DNA of 64,000 nt. Origin: Sphingomonas sp. LY54. GTDB lineage: Bacteria > Pseudomonadota > Alphaproteobacteria > Sphingomonadales > Sphingomonadaceae. Both the position numbers and the translations under genes were made by a program. Below, one piece after another: positions 25,799 to 33,732 of the stretch. The stretch covers positions 2,067,501-2,131,500 of the forward strand of contig NZ_CP141588.1 of assembly GCF_035594035.1 (NCBI RefSeq), in the 5' to 3' direction. The notes under the pieces were generated by a model. That model saw only the letters and a program-made list of their open reading frames with translations. It had not been told where the DNA came from and ran no database searches. How positions within the stretch are numbered: position 1 is the stretch's first letter; the number at the start of each line of letters is the position of its first letter.

Positions 25799-27159
25799 TC
25801 CGCCGAGAGATGCCGGGCGCGCGGCGCCTTCTTGGCGCGCGGTCCGCCCCATGGGCGAGGCTCCGCCATCAGCGCGCAGGCCGCCGCGAAGAGGGCGGCA
25901 ATGGCCGCCGTTCGGAGCGGATAATCCACCATGCTGTGCGCCACGATCGCGCCCGACGCGATGGTCGCAGCCCGTGCGAAAGCGTCGGGTGCTTCGGCTG
26001 ACCAGATCGCAATCGTCCGGCGCAACCACCAGAGCAGAAAGACCAGGATCACCACGATCCCGGGAATGCCGGTCTCGAGCGCCAGCTCCAGATAATCGCT
26101 GTGGGCGTGGTTCATGTAGACCCGCGTGACCGCCTTGGGATCCTCATGCGTGCGATAGACATCGGCAAATGTCCCAATGCCCGAGCCGAGCGGCGCATAT
26201 TCGACTGCGGCCGTGATCGTCTTGCCGAACGAGGTGTAGCGGGAGTCCTGTCGTTCCTCAGCGCCCTTGCCGGTCAGGTTGTTGCCAAACGGCCCGACGA
26301 CCACGAGCGCTACCGCGAGCACGGTGGCGAGGCCCAGGACGGGTATGCCCCATTTCATGGGCTTGGTCTTGGACGATCGCAGCATGAGGAGGCTCGCCAG
26401 TGCAACCGGCACTCCAAGCCCCAAGCCCGCCAGCGAGGTGTTCATGATCAGGCCGAACAATGAGATGGCGATTGCACCGCCGAGGACGACGACCATGCCG
26501 GACGTGCGCCGTGCCGAGCGACGCGCGCGCGCCGATACGTACAGCGCGGTGATGAAAGGAACGGAGACGAGCAGCAGCGTGGCGAGATGATTGCTGTTGG
26601 AGAAGAAGCCCGTCGTCTGTCCGTAATTGGTGATCCGATAAATATACCAGGACGACATGTTGCCGCCGGCGATCTGCAGGGCGCCCAGGCAGACGGAGAG
26701 CGCGGATGCCAGTGCGATGGTCCAGGCGATGCCGGCCGCGGTGAAGTTGCCGAGTCGCACGATCGAGAGAAGGACGGCATAAGCCGGCAGCAGCCAAAGC
26801 GCCGATGCCACCGTCCGCCCAGCATCGAGCGAGATGGGCAGCCACGGCAACGGCTGCCCGGCCAGGACGAAGCCCTCGGCGATCGGGCCGCGACCGGGGA
26901 GTGTCGTCCACAAGCCGGGCGGGAGGGGAATTAACTGGAGCAGGATGACGATGACGATGGCGGCGGCGATGCCCAGCAGGTGCCGCGCCGCTCCCGAAAC
27001 GGGCGTCTTTCTGACGGTCACGAACGACCATACGATCATCGGGATCGCCATCAGCTGCAGAATCAGGTTGGCCCAGAACCCCGCCGCGCTGGCTCCGCCA
27101 AGCAGGACACAAAGCATCAGATAGGCCGGCGTCATGCCGAGCCGCAGATATTTGGCCAC
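25795..27159 (-). CDS. O-antigen ligase family protein (Wzy/WaaL superfamily)
   Basis: A 454-residue integral membrane protein with about 10-12 helices. The large periplasmic loop carries the family pattern PLGSGIGTFADVY followed by MNHAHSDYLELALETGIPG, characteristic of the Wzy_C domain. Proteins of this family either polymerise repeat units or transfer glycan to an acceptor. The GTG at 27157-27159 is chosen because it overlaps the stop of the preceding gene by one base (TAGTG) and begins directly before the first helix. The longer in-frame ATG at 27246 gives an Arg/Pro-rich leader that is shadow sequence of the neighbour. It is the last gene of the Wza-Wzc unit. Confidence 0.88.
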   Translation of the reverse strand: MAKYLRLGMTPAYLMLCVLLGGASAAGFWANLILQLMAIPMIVWSFVTVRKTPVSGAARHLLGIAAAIVIVILLQLIPLPPGLWTTLPGRGPIAEGFVLAGQPLPWLPISLDAGRTVASALWLLPAYAVLLSIVRLGNFTAAGIAWTIALASALSVCLGALQIAGGNMSSWYIYRITNYGQTTGFFSNSNHLATLLLVSVPFITALYVSARARRSARRTSGMVVVLGGAIAISLFGLIMNTSLAGLGLGVPVALASLLMLRSSKTKPMKWGIPVLGLATVLAVALVVVGPFGNNLTGKGAEERQDSRYTSFGKTITAAVEYAPLGSGIGTFADVYRTHEDPKAVTRVYMNHAHSDYLELALETGIPGIVVILVFLLWWLRRTIAIWSAEAPDAFARAATIASGAIVAHSMVDYPLRTAAIAALFAAACALMAEPRPWGGPRAKKAPRARHLSAD

Positions 27160-28415
27160 TATTTTTCTGCCCGGATGTCGAGATTGGTGATGAGGACGTT
27201 CTGGGTCTTCGGGAATTCTGCGGGCTCGCCAATCAAACGAAGCCACTGGGCGCTGCAGCCGGTCCGTGGGACCGCGAAACGGATGGAGAGCTTCTTCCGG
27301 TCATAGCTGACGCCGACCATCTCGGCTCGCCCCAGGGAGGCTGAAGAACCGGCACAGGAAATGTCCCACGCCAGGCGGCTTCCCTCGCCGCTGGCGTTTC
27401 CTTCGGCCTCGAACTGCAGGCGGTACGCGCCCGGCGACAACGTCAGCAACTGGCTCGCCAAAGCCGCTCGCTGGCGCCCGTAATATTCGACCTGCAATCC
27501 GGGCTTGCGCCCAATCTCGGCGACGCCCGCGGGCGTCGTGTCCAATGCCCAATTGAACGGCGGAAGAGCGGCATCTTGTCCGAAGCGGCCATTATAGACC
27601 AAACCTTCGGCGGGCTTGGCGCCGCCCAACTGCCGCCACAGCTCCTGCGCCCGCCCCACGTCGCCGCGCTGCACGAGATTATGCAGGAGCATAGCCGGCC
27701 ACATCGGCGGCTCGGACGGAGCGCCCGACGCGCCTTCGCGCGCCAGTTTCAGGATAAGTGCATCGCTGGCATTGGCCGAGGCGAGATGCTTGAGGACCGC
27801 CTGGTGCATGTCCGGATCCTGGCGAAGCACCGTGATGAGTGCGGGTTGGGATGCCGGATCGGCCGCCATGCGGGCCAGTTCGGGGACGAGCACCTTGCTC
27901 GCCTCCGGAAGCAATCGCGCAAGGACGGTCATCTCGGACGCGGCGTCGGCGACGCGGCCGGCTCTCAGATATTGGTCTAGAAGCAGGAGGCGCGACAGTC
28001 GCGAGCGCGGGTTGCGCCGACGCGCTTCCTCGAGAAGCGGCAAAGCTGCCGCATTGTCGCGCCGGATCACCGCCTGGGTTGCGGCGATGAACAGGGGCTC
28101 GTCCGCCATCGGCGCCCGGGCCAGCGCTTTGATTGCGGCGTCGGCGAGCGGGGGGCTGATCGAACCCTTTCGCTCCGTAAATTCCGACATCGCCATCGTA
28201 GTCGGGATTCGCGGGTCGTTCGGCGCAATCGCGCGCAACCCTTCCGGGTCGCGGCGAAGGAGCTCGTTGAGCGCGGCCTTCTGGGTTGCCAGCCCGGCGA
28301 TGCCGAGACCCGCAATGGATAAGAAACCGATGGAAGCGAACCGCTTCCAGGACGATCCCGTTGGCGAGGCCCGATTAGGCCTCGCGCTGTGTGATAAGCT
28401 CAATTTCCCGCTCAC
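27159..28415 (-). CDS. membrane-anchored TPR-like protein with C-terminal beta-sandwich domain
   Basis: About 418 residues. One N-terminal hydrophobic segment (FASIGFLSIAGLGIAGLA) anchors the protein, presumably with the bulk in the periplasm. A helical-repeat region follows, with TPR-like pairs such as AALPLLEEARRRNPRSRLSR. From VYNGRFGQDAALPPFNWALD to the end the sequence looks like a carbohydrate-binding-type beta-sandwich. It lies between wzc and the O-antigen ligase-like gene, overlapping both, so it probably assists polymerisation or export. The exact start is unclear: a GTG at 28415 overlaps wzc by 41 bases, and a TTG shortly after is possible. No defined family function known to me. 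Confidence 0.75.
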   Translation of the reverse strand: MSGKLSLSHSARPNRASPTGSSWKRFASIGFLSIAGLGIAGLATQKAALNELLRRDPEGLRAIAPNDPRIPTTMAMSEFTERKGSISPPLADAAIKALARAPMADEPLFIAATQAVIRRDNAAALPLLEEARRRNPRSRLSRLLLLDQYLRAGRVADAASEMTVLARLLPEASKVLVPELARMAADPASQPALITVLRQDPDMHQAVLKHLASANASDALILKLAREGASGAPSEPPMWPAMLLHNLVQRGDVGRAQELWRQLGGAKPAEGLVYNGRFGQDAALPPFNWALDTTPAGVAEIGRKPGLQVEYYGRQRAALASQLLTLSPGAYRLQFEAEGNASGEGSRLAWDISCAGSSASLGRAEMVGVSYDRKKLSIRFAVPRTGCSAQWLRLIGEPAEFPKTQNVLITNLDIRAEK

Positions 28416-30597
28416 GTTTACCAACGCCACCGTAACGATATGGCTCATAGTCGTAGCCGTAGCCATAGCCATGCGCCTGGTGACGGAATTTGGTCAGAAC
28501 CGCCCCGATGATATGCGAACCAGAGCTCTGGAGGCGGTTTATGGCGTCCACCGCTGCCTTGGTGCGCGTCTTGCCGCTCTCGATCACCATCAGCGTGCCG
28601 CGTGTCACGGCGCCGAGCAAGGGCGCGTCGGCCAGGCCGAGCACGGGCGGCCCGTCAAGAATGACGAGGTCGAACTCCGCAGACGCTTCCGCGATCAGCG
28701 CCTTGAGGCGGGGCGAGGACAGCAGCTCTGCGGGGTTGGGCGGGAGAGGTCCGCACGGAATGATGCAAAGATTCTCGATCTGGGTCTTCCGCACGTGCGT
28801 ACGCAGGCGGTCATGGTTGGTCAGCAAGCGCGACAGGCCGACGGTGGTGTCTGAGCCCGTCACGAAGGCCGGCTTGCGAAGGTCGGCATCGATGAGCAGC
28901 ACCGAATTGCCAAGGCGCGCGAAATTCTGGGCCAGCGCGAGCGTCGTGCTCGACTTGCCTTCTGCCGGCCGCGTGCTGGTGACCAGCAGCGACTTGGGAA
29001 CGCCGTCCTCGGTCGTAAACTGAAGCGCCGTTCGGACGGAGAAATAAGCCTCGGAAATCGGTGAGGTCAGATCCTTCAGTTCCTCGGAGAGGCTGTGGCT
29101 GTTTTCCTTGCGCGGCACAACGCCGAGCGACGTCAAACCGAGCTTGTCGCGAACGTCGTCCGGAGTCTTGACCGTGTCATTCAGGAATTCGAGCACGAAG
29201 GCCGCACCGAGCCCTGCTGCCAGGCCGAGAATGAGGCCGATGGCAAGGTTCACGAAGAGATTGGGCTTGTACGGCGCGGTCGGCACGTCGGCACGGTCGA
29301 CCACCGATACGAGGTTCGTGCCGATGCCGCCGGCCACGCCGATTTCCTTGTAGCGTTGGAGCAGCGCGTCATACAGTGACCGGTTGGTGTCGACCTCACG
29401 CTGGAGGATATTGTACTGGATCGTGCGGCCGCGGAGGTTGAGCACGCTCGCCTTGAGCTCATTGACGCGCGCCTGCAGCGTCCGTTCCGCGGCGGCGGCC
29501 GCTTGATAGTCGGCGAGGAGCGAGTTCGACCGGCCGCCCGCCACGTTGCCGGCTTCGGCGCGGATCTGCCGATTGATCTCGTCGATGCGGGACCGCAGGC
29601 TGATCATGTCCGGGTAATCGGGCCGGAACTTCGTCAACCTCTCCTGATATTCGGATTCCAGCGCGGCGCGCTGCTGACGGAGCGGCGCGGTGCTCTCGTT
29701 GACTTCTGCGGTCGTCCCGACCGCGCTCGCTTGGCGGTACTTTTGCTCCGCTGCGATTCGCTGGGTCTGAGCTGCGGCCAGCGCCTTGTTCAGTTCGACC
29801 AGCGACGCCCCGGTCAGCGAGTTGGCGTCGCTGGAGCCGATGTCGGCGGTGGTGCCGGTATTGATGATCCCTTGGCGCTGGGCGTAGCCGACGAGCAGTC
29901 GCTCCGACTTTTCCAGTTCGCCCTTCACGTTGCGGATCTGGCGCTCCAGGAAGTTGCGTGCATAAGATGATGCCTCGTACCGCCGCTCCAGGTTGGAATT
30001 AATGAAATTGTCGGCGAAGCTGTTGACGACCTTCGTCGCCAGCACGGGATCTTCTGAAGAATAGGAGATGATAATCAGACGGCTGAGCTTGACCGGATCG
30101 ACCTCAAAATTCTTGCGCAGCTTATCGGTCGCAAAATCGATCTTTGCGGAGCGATCCTCGGTTTCGATCGGCACGAACTGATCGTTGGCCGCCAGATTGA
30201 GATCCTGGGCGACGCGCTGCGCCAGGGTGCGGCTCGCCAGCAAGCCATATTGGGTCGCGAGATATTCGCGGTCCTGCGCCATCGCAGGCGCCTTCTCGTC
30301 TTCCATGATGGCGACCGACGGCGGATTGATCTCCAGCGTGGCGGTCGCGCGATATGCCGGCGCCGTCAGGAACGTGACCAGGACCGCGCCCGCTAGGCCG
30401 ACCGCGACCGCCGCCAGGATGAGCCAGCGCCATTCCGAAAGAATGCGAAGGATCATCGCAAGGTTGATGTCGATCCCCTGGGGAGAGGCATAGCTGCGAA
30501 CTCCCCACTGCGGACGCAATGCAAGGTCGCTGGCCTTATCCGTCGCAAGCGGCCAAACACGCTGCGCGCCAGAGGGGTCGAGATCGGTCTTGCTCAT
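28375..30597 (-). CDS. wzc: polysaccharide co-polymerase and tyrosine autokinase (Wzc-type)
   Basis: A 740-residue inner-membrane protein that controls polymer length and export. Parts: a Wzz domain with two membrane helices (about 58-77 and 443-467) flanking a periplasmic coiled-coil region; an AlgE/GNVR-type segment before helix 2; and a cytoplasmic BY-kinase with Walker A TRPAEGKSSTT near 541, Walker A' LLIDADLR near 564 and Walker B VILDGPP near 649. The C-terminus holds the autophosphorylated tyrosine cluster GYGYGYDYEPYRYGG (about 707-721). It is downstream of wza by 51 bases. No Wzb-type phosphatase gene is next to it; a PP1-like phosphatase at 47.7 kb is a possible partner. Confidence 0.95.
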   Translation of the reverse strand: MSKTDLDPSGAQRVWPLATDKASDLALRPQWGVRSYASPQGIDINLAMILRILSEWRWLILAAVAVGLAGAVLVTFLTAPAYRATATLEINPPSVAIMEDEKAPAMAQDREYLATQYGLLASRTLAQRVAQDLNLAANDQFVPIETEDRSAKIDFATDKLRKNFEVDPVKLSRLIIISYSSEDPVLATKVVNSFADNFINSNLERRYEASSYARNFLERQIRNVKGELEKSERLLVGYAQRQGIINTGTTADIGSSDANSLTGASLVELNKALAAAQTQRIAAEQKYRQASAVGTTAEVNESTAPLRQQRAALESEYQERLTKFRPDYPDMISLRSRIDEINRQIRAEAGNVAGGRSNSLLADYQAAAAAERTLQARVNELKASVLNLRGRTIQYNILQREVDTNRSLYDALLQRYKEIGVAGGIGTNLVSVVDRADVPTAPYKPNLFVNLAIGLILGLAAGLGAAFVLEFLNDTVKTPDDVRDKLGLTSLGVVPRKENSHSLSEELKDLTSPISEAYFSVRTALQFTTEDGVPKSLLVTSTRPAEGKSSTTLALAQNFARLGNSVLLIDADLRKPAFVTGSDTTVGLSRLLTNHDRLRTHVRKTQIENLCIIPCGPLPPNPAELLSSPRLKALIAEASAEFDLVILDGPPVLGLADAPLLGAVTRGTLMVIESGKTRTKAAVDAINRLQSSGSHIIGAVLTKFRHQAHGYGYGYDYEPYRYGGVGKREREIELITQREA

Positions 30598-30648
30598 ATA
30601 GCTGCGAGATGCCTTCTGGTCTGTGCGTGAAAGTGCGGGCTGAAGGGA

Positions 30649-31419
30649 TCAATAAGGTCGGAACATTGCCAGCACAGGCAGCACCCCAACCAGCTCCCTG
30701 TATATCGAATTGATGGCGTTACCGTCCACGACAACGATGTCGCCGCTATAGATGGCCGGGTCTTCGGCTTGGCCCCGACGGATCGCGACGAGATCGAACG
30801 CGGCGGCCATGCGCTGGCCGTCGATCTGCCGGAACACGGCCACGCGACGGGGATTGGCCCGCTCGTCCGTCCCGCGCGCCATGGCCACGGCCTGGACCAG
30901 GGTCATAGGCCCGTTGACCGGATACATTCCGGGCTGACGGACCGACCCGTCGACCGTCACGTTCCGGCGGCTGGACGATTTAACGCCCACTGCCACGTCG
31001 GGGGACTGGAGATATTTGTTGCCGAGCCGGGCGGTCAGGAGCTGGTCGATCTGCGCGGTCGTCATGTCGGAGACTTGGACGTTGCCGACCAACGGAAGAG
31101 CGATGTGGCCGGTGAGGTCCACTTCGAAATCGCCCGAAAGGTCGGCGACCTGGAAGACGTCGATCCGGAGGGTGTCGAGCGGAGCGACGCGATAATCCGC
31201 TTCGAGCGTCAGCGTTGTGGGAGTGTCAGGCGATCCGAAGTTGCGAACGTCGTAAGGGATGGGACCCCCACGGGTTGAACCACAACCCGACAGCGCCAGC
31301 AAGACCATCAGCATCAGCAGCAGGCCGGGAAATGAAAACGCCTGCGCGCGAAGGGACTTGAGGCGAATGGCAGCCTGGCCTCCATTAGGAGCCGACACGC
31401 TCAAATTCGATGTCGTCAC
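30649..31419 (-). CDS. wza: outer-membrane polysaccharide export lipoprotein (Wza/GumB-like)
   Basis: A 256-residue lipoprotein that forms the export channel with Wzc. The signal region ends in the lipobox LALSGC (Cys46). The Poly_export domain follows (YRVAPLDTLRIDVFQVADLS, DLTGHIALPLVGNV), then SLBB domains with NVTVDGSVRQPGMYPVNGPM. Lengths match the short GumB/SpsD type rather than E. coli Wza. A GTG at 31419 is chosen because AAGGTGG sits five bases upstream; a longer ATG start at 31503 would put 28 extra residues before the signal sequence. It is first in the unit wza-wzc-TPR protein-ligase. Confidence 0.92.
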   Translation of the reverse strand: MTTSNLSVSAPNGGQAAIRLKSLRAQAFSFPGLLLMLMVLLALSGCGSTRGGPIPYDVRNFGSPDTPTTLTLEADYRVAPLDTLRIDVFQVADLSGDFEVDLTGHIALPLVGNVQVSDMTTAQIDQLLTARLGNKYLQSPDVAVGVKSSSRRNVTVDGSVRQPGMYPVNGPMTLVQAVAMARGTDERANPRRVAVFRQIDGQRMAAAFDLVAIRRGQAEDPAIYSGDIVVVDGNAINSIYRELVGVLPVLAMFRPY

Positions 31420-31650
31420 TTTACCCACCTTGAATTGTCCGGACTTGCGCCGGTGAACCGAAGCTCTTAGTCCGATGTGACCAAAGGGCGCAAATGAATT
31501 CAAGCTGCTATGGCTTCCGGGGCCGAAGGAAACCGGGCTTCACTTGGACCATTGTCGTGTCGGAATTGACTGGTCACGAACCGGTTGGATCAGGGCCCGA
31601 CCCCAGGTAAATAGTTGTCCTCGTCACTTTCGGGAAGTTCGAAGCGCGAT

Positions 31651-33675
31651 ATGTGCGGAATAGCCGGCTTTGTAGGAGCGCAGTTCGCGCAGGATCGCCT
31701 GTCGGTTCAGGGCGCCGTGATGGCCATGACCGACCGGATCGCGCGGCGAGGCCCGGACAGCGACGGGCATTGGGTCGATCTGGAAGCGGGTGTGGCCTTG
31801 GGCCACCGCCGGCTCGCCATTGTCGAGCTATCCGATGCGGGCAGCCAGCCCATGGCCTCCCATTCCGGGCGCTTTATGGTCGTCTACAACGGCGAGATCT
31901 ATAATCAGGATGACCTCCGGGCCGAGCTTACCGGCCAGGGTCTTGCCCCGAATTGGCGTGGTCACTCGGACACCGAGACGATGCTGGCCTGCTTCGAGGC
32001 GTGGGGCATTCGCACTACGCTCACGAAGCTCATCGGCATGTTCGCTTTCGCGCTGTGGGACCGCCAGGAGCGGACCCTCACGCTGGCCCGCGACAGGCTG
32101 GGTGAGAAGCCGTTATATTATGGCTGGCAGGGGAAAGGCGCCGGCCGCAGCTTCCTGTTCGGGTCGGAACTCAAGGCGCTTGGCGCGCACGCCGCGTTCG
32201 AAGGCGCGATCGATCGGGACTCCTTGGCGCTCCTGATGCGCTACGCCTACATCCCGGCCCCCCATTCGATCTACCAGAACATCCACAAGCTTCTCCCGGG
32301 CACTTTCGCCACGCTCCATCCCGGCGACGGAGAACCCCGCCTCGAGACCTATTGGTCTGCCGCCGAAGTCGCGCGGCGTGGCGTGGCCCAGCCGTTCGCC
32401 GGGTCTGCCGACGAGGGCGTGAAGGCGCTCGAAGGCTTGCTTCACGATGCAGTCGGCCGGCAGATGATGGCCGACGTCCCGCTGGGCGCTTTTCTGTCCG
32501 GAGGCATCGACTCCTCGACGGTCGTTTCGCTGATGCAGGCGCAGTCGTCGCGGCCGGTGAAGACCTTCTCGATCGGCTTCCACGAGAAGGGCTATAACGA
32601 GGCCGAGCACGCCAAGGCGGTGGCCCGGCATCTCGGCACCGACCACACCGAGCTCTATGTGACCGCGCGCGAAGCGATGGACGTCATTCCGCGCTTGCCG
32701 CAATTGTATGACGAGCCGTTCGCGGACCATTCGCAAATCCCGACCTTCCTCGTCGCGCAGCTGGCGCGCCGCGACGTTACGGTGTCCTTGTCGGGCGATG
32801 CGGGCGACGAACTCTTCGCCGGTTACAACCGCTATCAGTTCTTCTCCTCGCTCTGGCAGCGGCTTCGGCACGTGCCAAAGCCGCTGCGATCGCTGGCGGC
32901 GCGGGCCATTTTGGCCGTGCCGCCCGCCCGCTGGAACGCTCTGGGGGACATGCTGCCGGAGCGGCTGCGGCCGTCGTTGCTCGGCGACAAGCTGCACAAG
33001 GGCGCGGGCGTCCTCGCCAGCAGCAACTCCGACGAAATCTATCACGGTCTGATCTCTCTTTGGCGCAGTCCGGAGGATATCGTCCTGGACACGACCGGGC
33101 GGCCGAGCCAGCGGCTCGCCGACGGGATCGACCTTCAGGGCCTGTCGGAAGTGGAGCGGATGATGGCGTTCGATTTGGTGGGTTATCTTCCCGACGACAT
33201 CCTCGCAAAGGTCGATCGGGCAGCAATGGGGGTCTCGCTCGAAACGCGCGTTCCCTTCCTTGACCACCGTGTGGTCGAGTTCGCCTGGTCGCTGCCGATG
33301 GAGCACAAGATTCGCGATGGCCAGGCCAAGTGGCCGCTGCGCCAGGTTCTCTACAAGCATGTTCCAAAATCGCTCGTGGAGCGCCCGAAAATGGGCTTCG
33401 CGCTGCCCAACGGGGAGTGGTTGCGCGGCGATCTGCGGGAGTGGGCCGACGACCTTCTCGATCCGCGGCGGCTCGATGAGGAAGGCTTTCTTGCCTCCGA
33501 TCCGATCCGCGCGGCGTGGAATGCGCATAGCTCCGGCCAGGTCAATTTGGAGTACAAGATCTGGCCGCTCCTGATGTTTCAGCAGTGGCTGGGGGCGCAA
33601 ACCGAATTCAGCCGCGAAAGTCGACTGCCTGACAGCATGGACGGCGATCGGCTTGCGCGCGTCGCAGTGGTCTAA
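31651..33675 (+). CDS. asnB: asparagine synthase-like glutamine amidotransferase
   Basis: A 674-residue enzyme with an N-terminal glutaminase domain starting MCGIAGFVG (nucleophile Cys2 after Met removal) and a C-terminal synthetase domain with the ATP-binding SGGIDSS near 283-289. It can make asparagine, but homologs in surface-glycan loci (for example WbpS type) amidate uronic acids, and its place between the export genes and the RTX protein favours such a role (inference). The start at 31651 is set by the obligatory N-terminal cysteine; an ATG 12 codons upstream cannot be used if the enzyme is active. It is divergent from wza. Confidence 0.9.
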   Translation: MCGIAGFVGAQFAQDRLSVQGAVMAMTDRIARRGPDSDGHWVDLEAGVALGHRRLAIVELSDAGSQPMASHSGRFMVVYNGEIYNQDDLRAELTGQGLAPNWRGHSDTETMLACFEAWGIRTTLTKLIGMFAFALWDRQERTLTLARDRLGEKPLYYGWQGKGAGRSFLFGSELKALGAHAAFEGAIDRDSLALLMRYAYIPAPHSIYQNIHKLLPGTFATLHPGDGEPRLETYWSAAEVARRGVAQPFAGSADEGVKALEGLLHDAVGRQMMADVPLGAFLSGGIDSSTVVSLMQAQSSRPVKTFSIGFHEKGYNEAEHAKAVARHLGTDHTELYVTAREAMDVIPRLPQLYDEPFADHSQIPTFLVAQLARRDVTVSLSGDAGDELFAGYNRYQFFSSLWQRLRHVPKPLRSLAARAILAVPPARWNALGDMLPERLRPSLLGDKLHKGAGVLASSNSDEIYHGLISLWRSPEDIVLDTTGRPSQRLADGIDLQGLSEVERMMAFDLVGYLPDDILAKVDRAAMGVSLETRVPFLDHRVVEFAWSLPMEHKIRDGQAKWPLRQVLYKHVPKSLVERPKMGFALPNGEWLRGDLREWADDLLDPRRLDEEGFLASDPIRAAWNAHSSGQVNLEYKIWPLLMFQQWLGAQTEFSRESRLPDSMDGDRLARVAVV

Positions 33676-33732
33676 ACATCTTCTCCTGGACTGGCCACGC
33701 GGATCGCGGGAGCCGCGCTCGGCAGATCTCGA

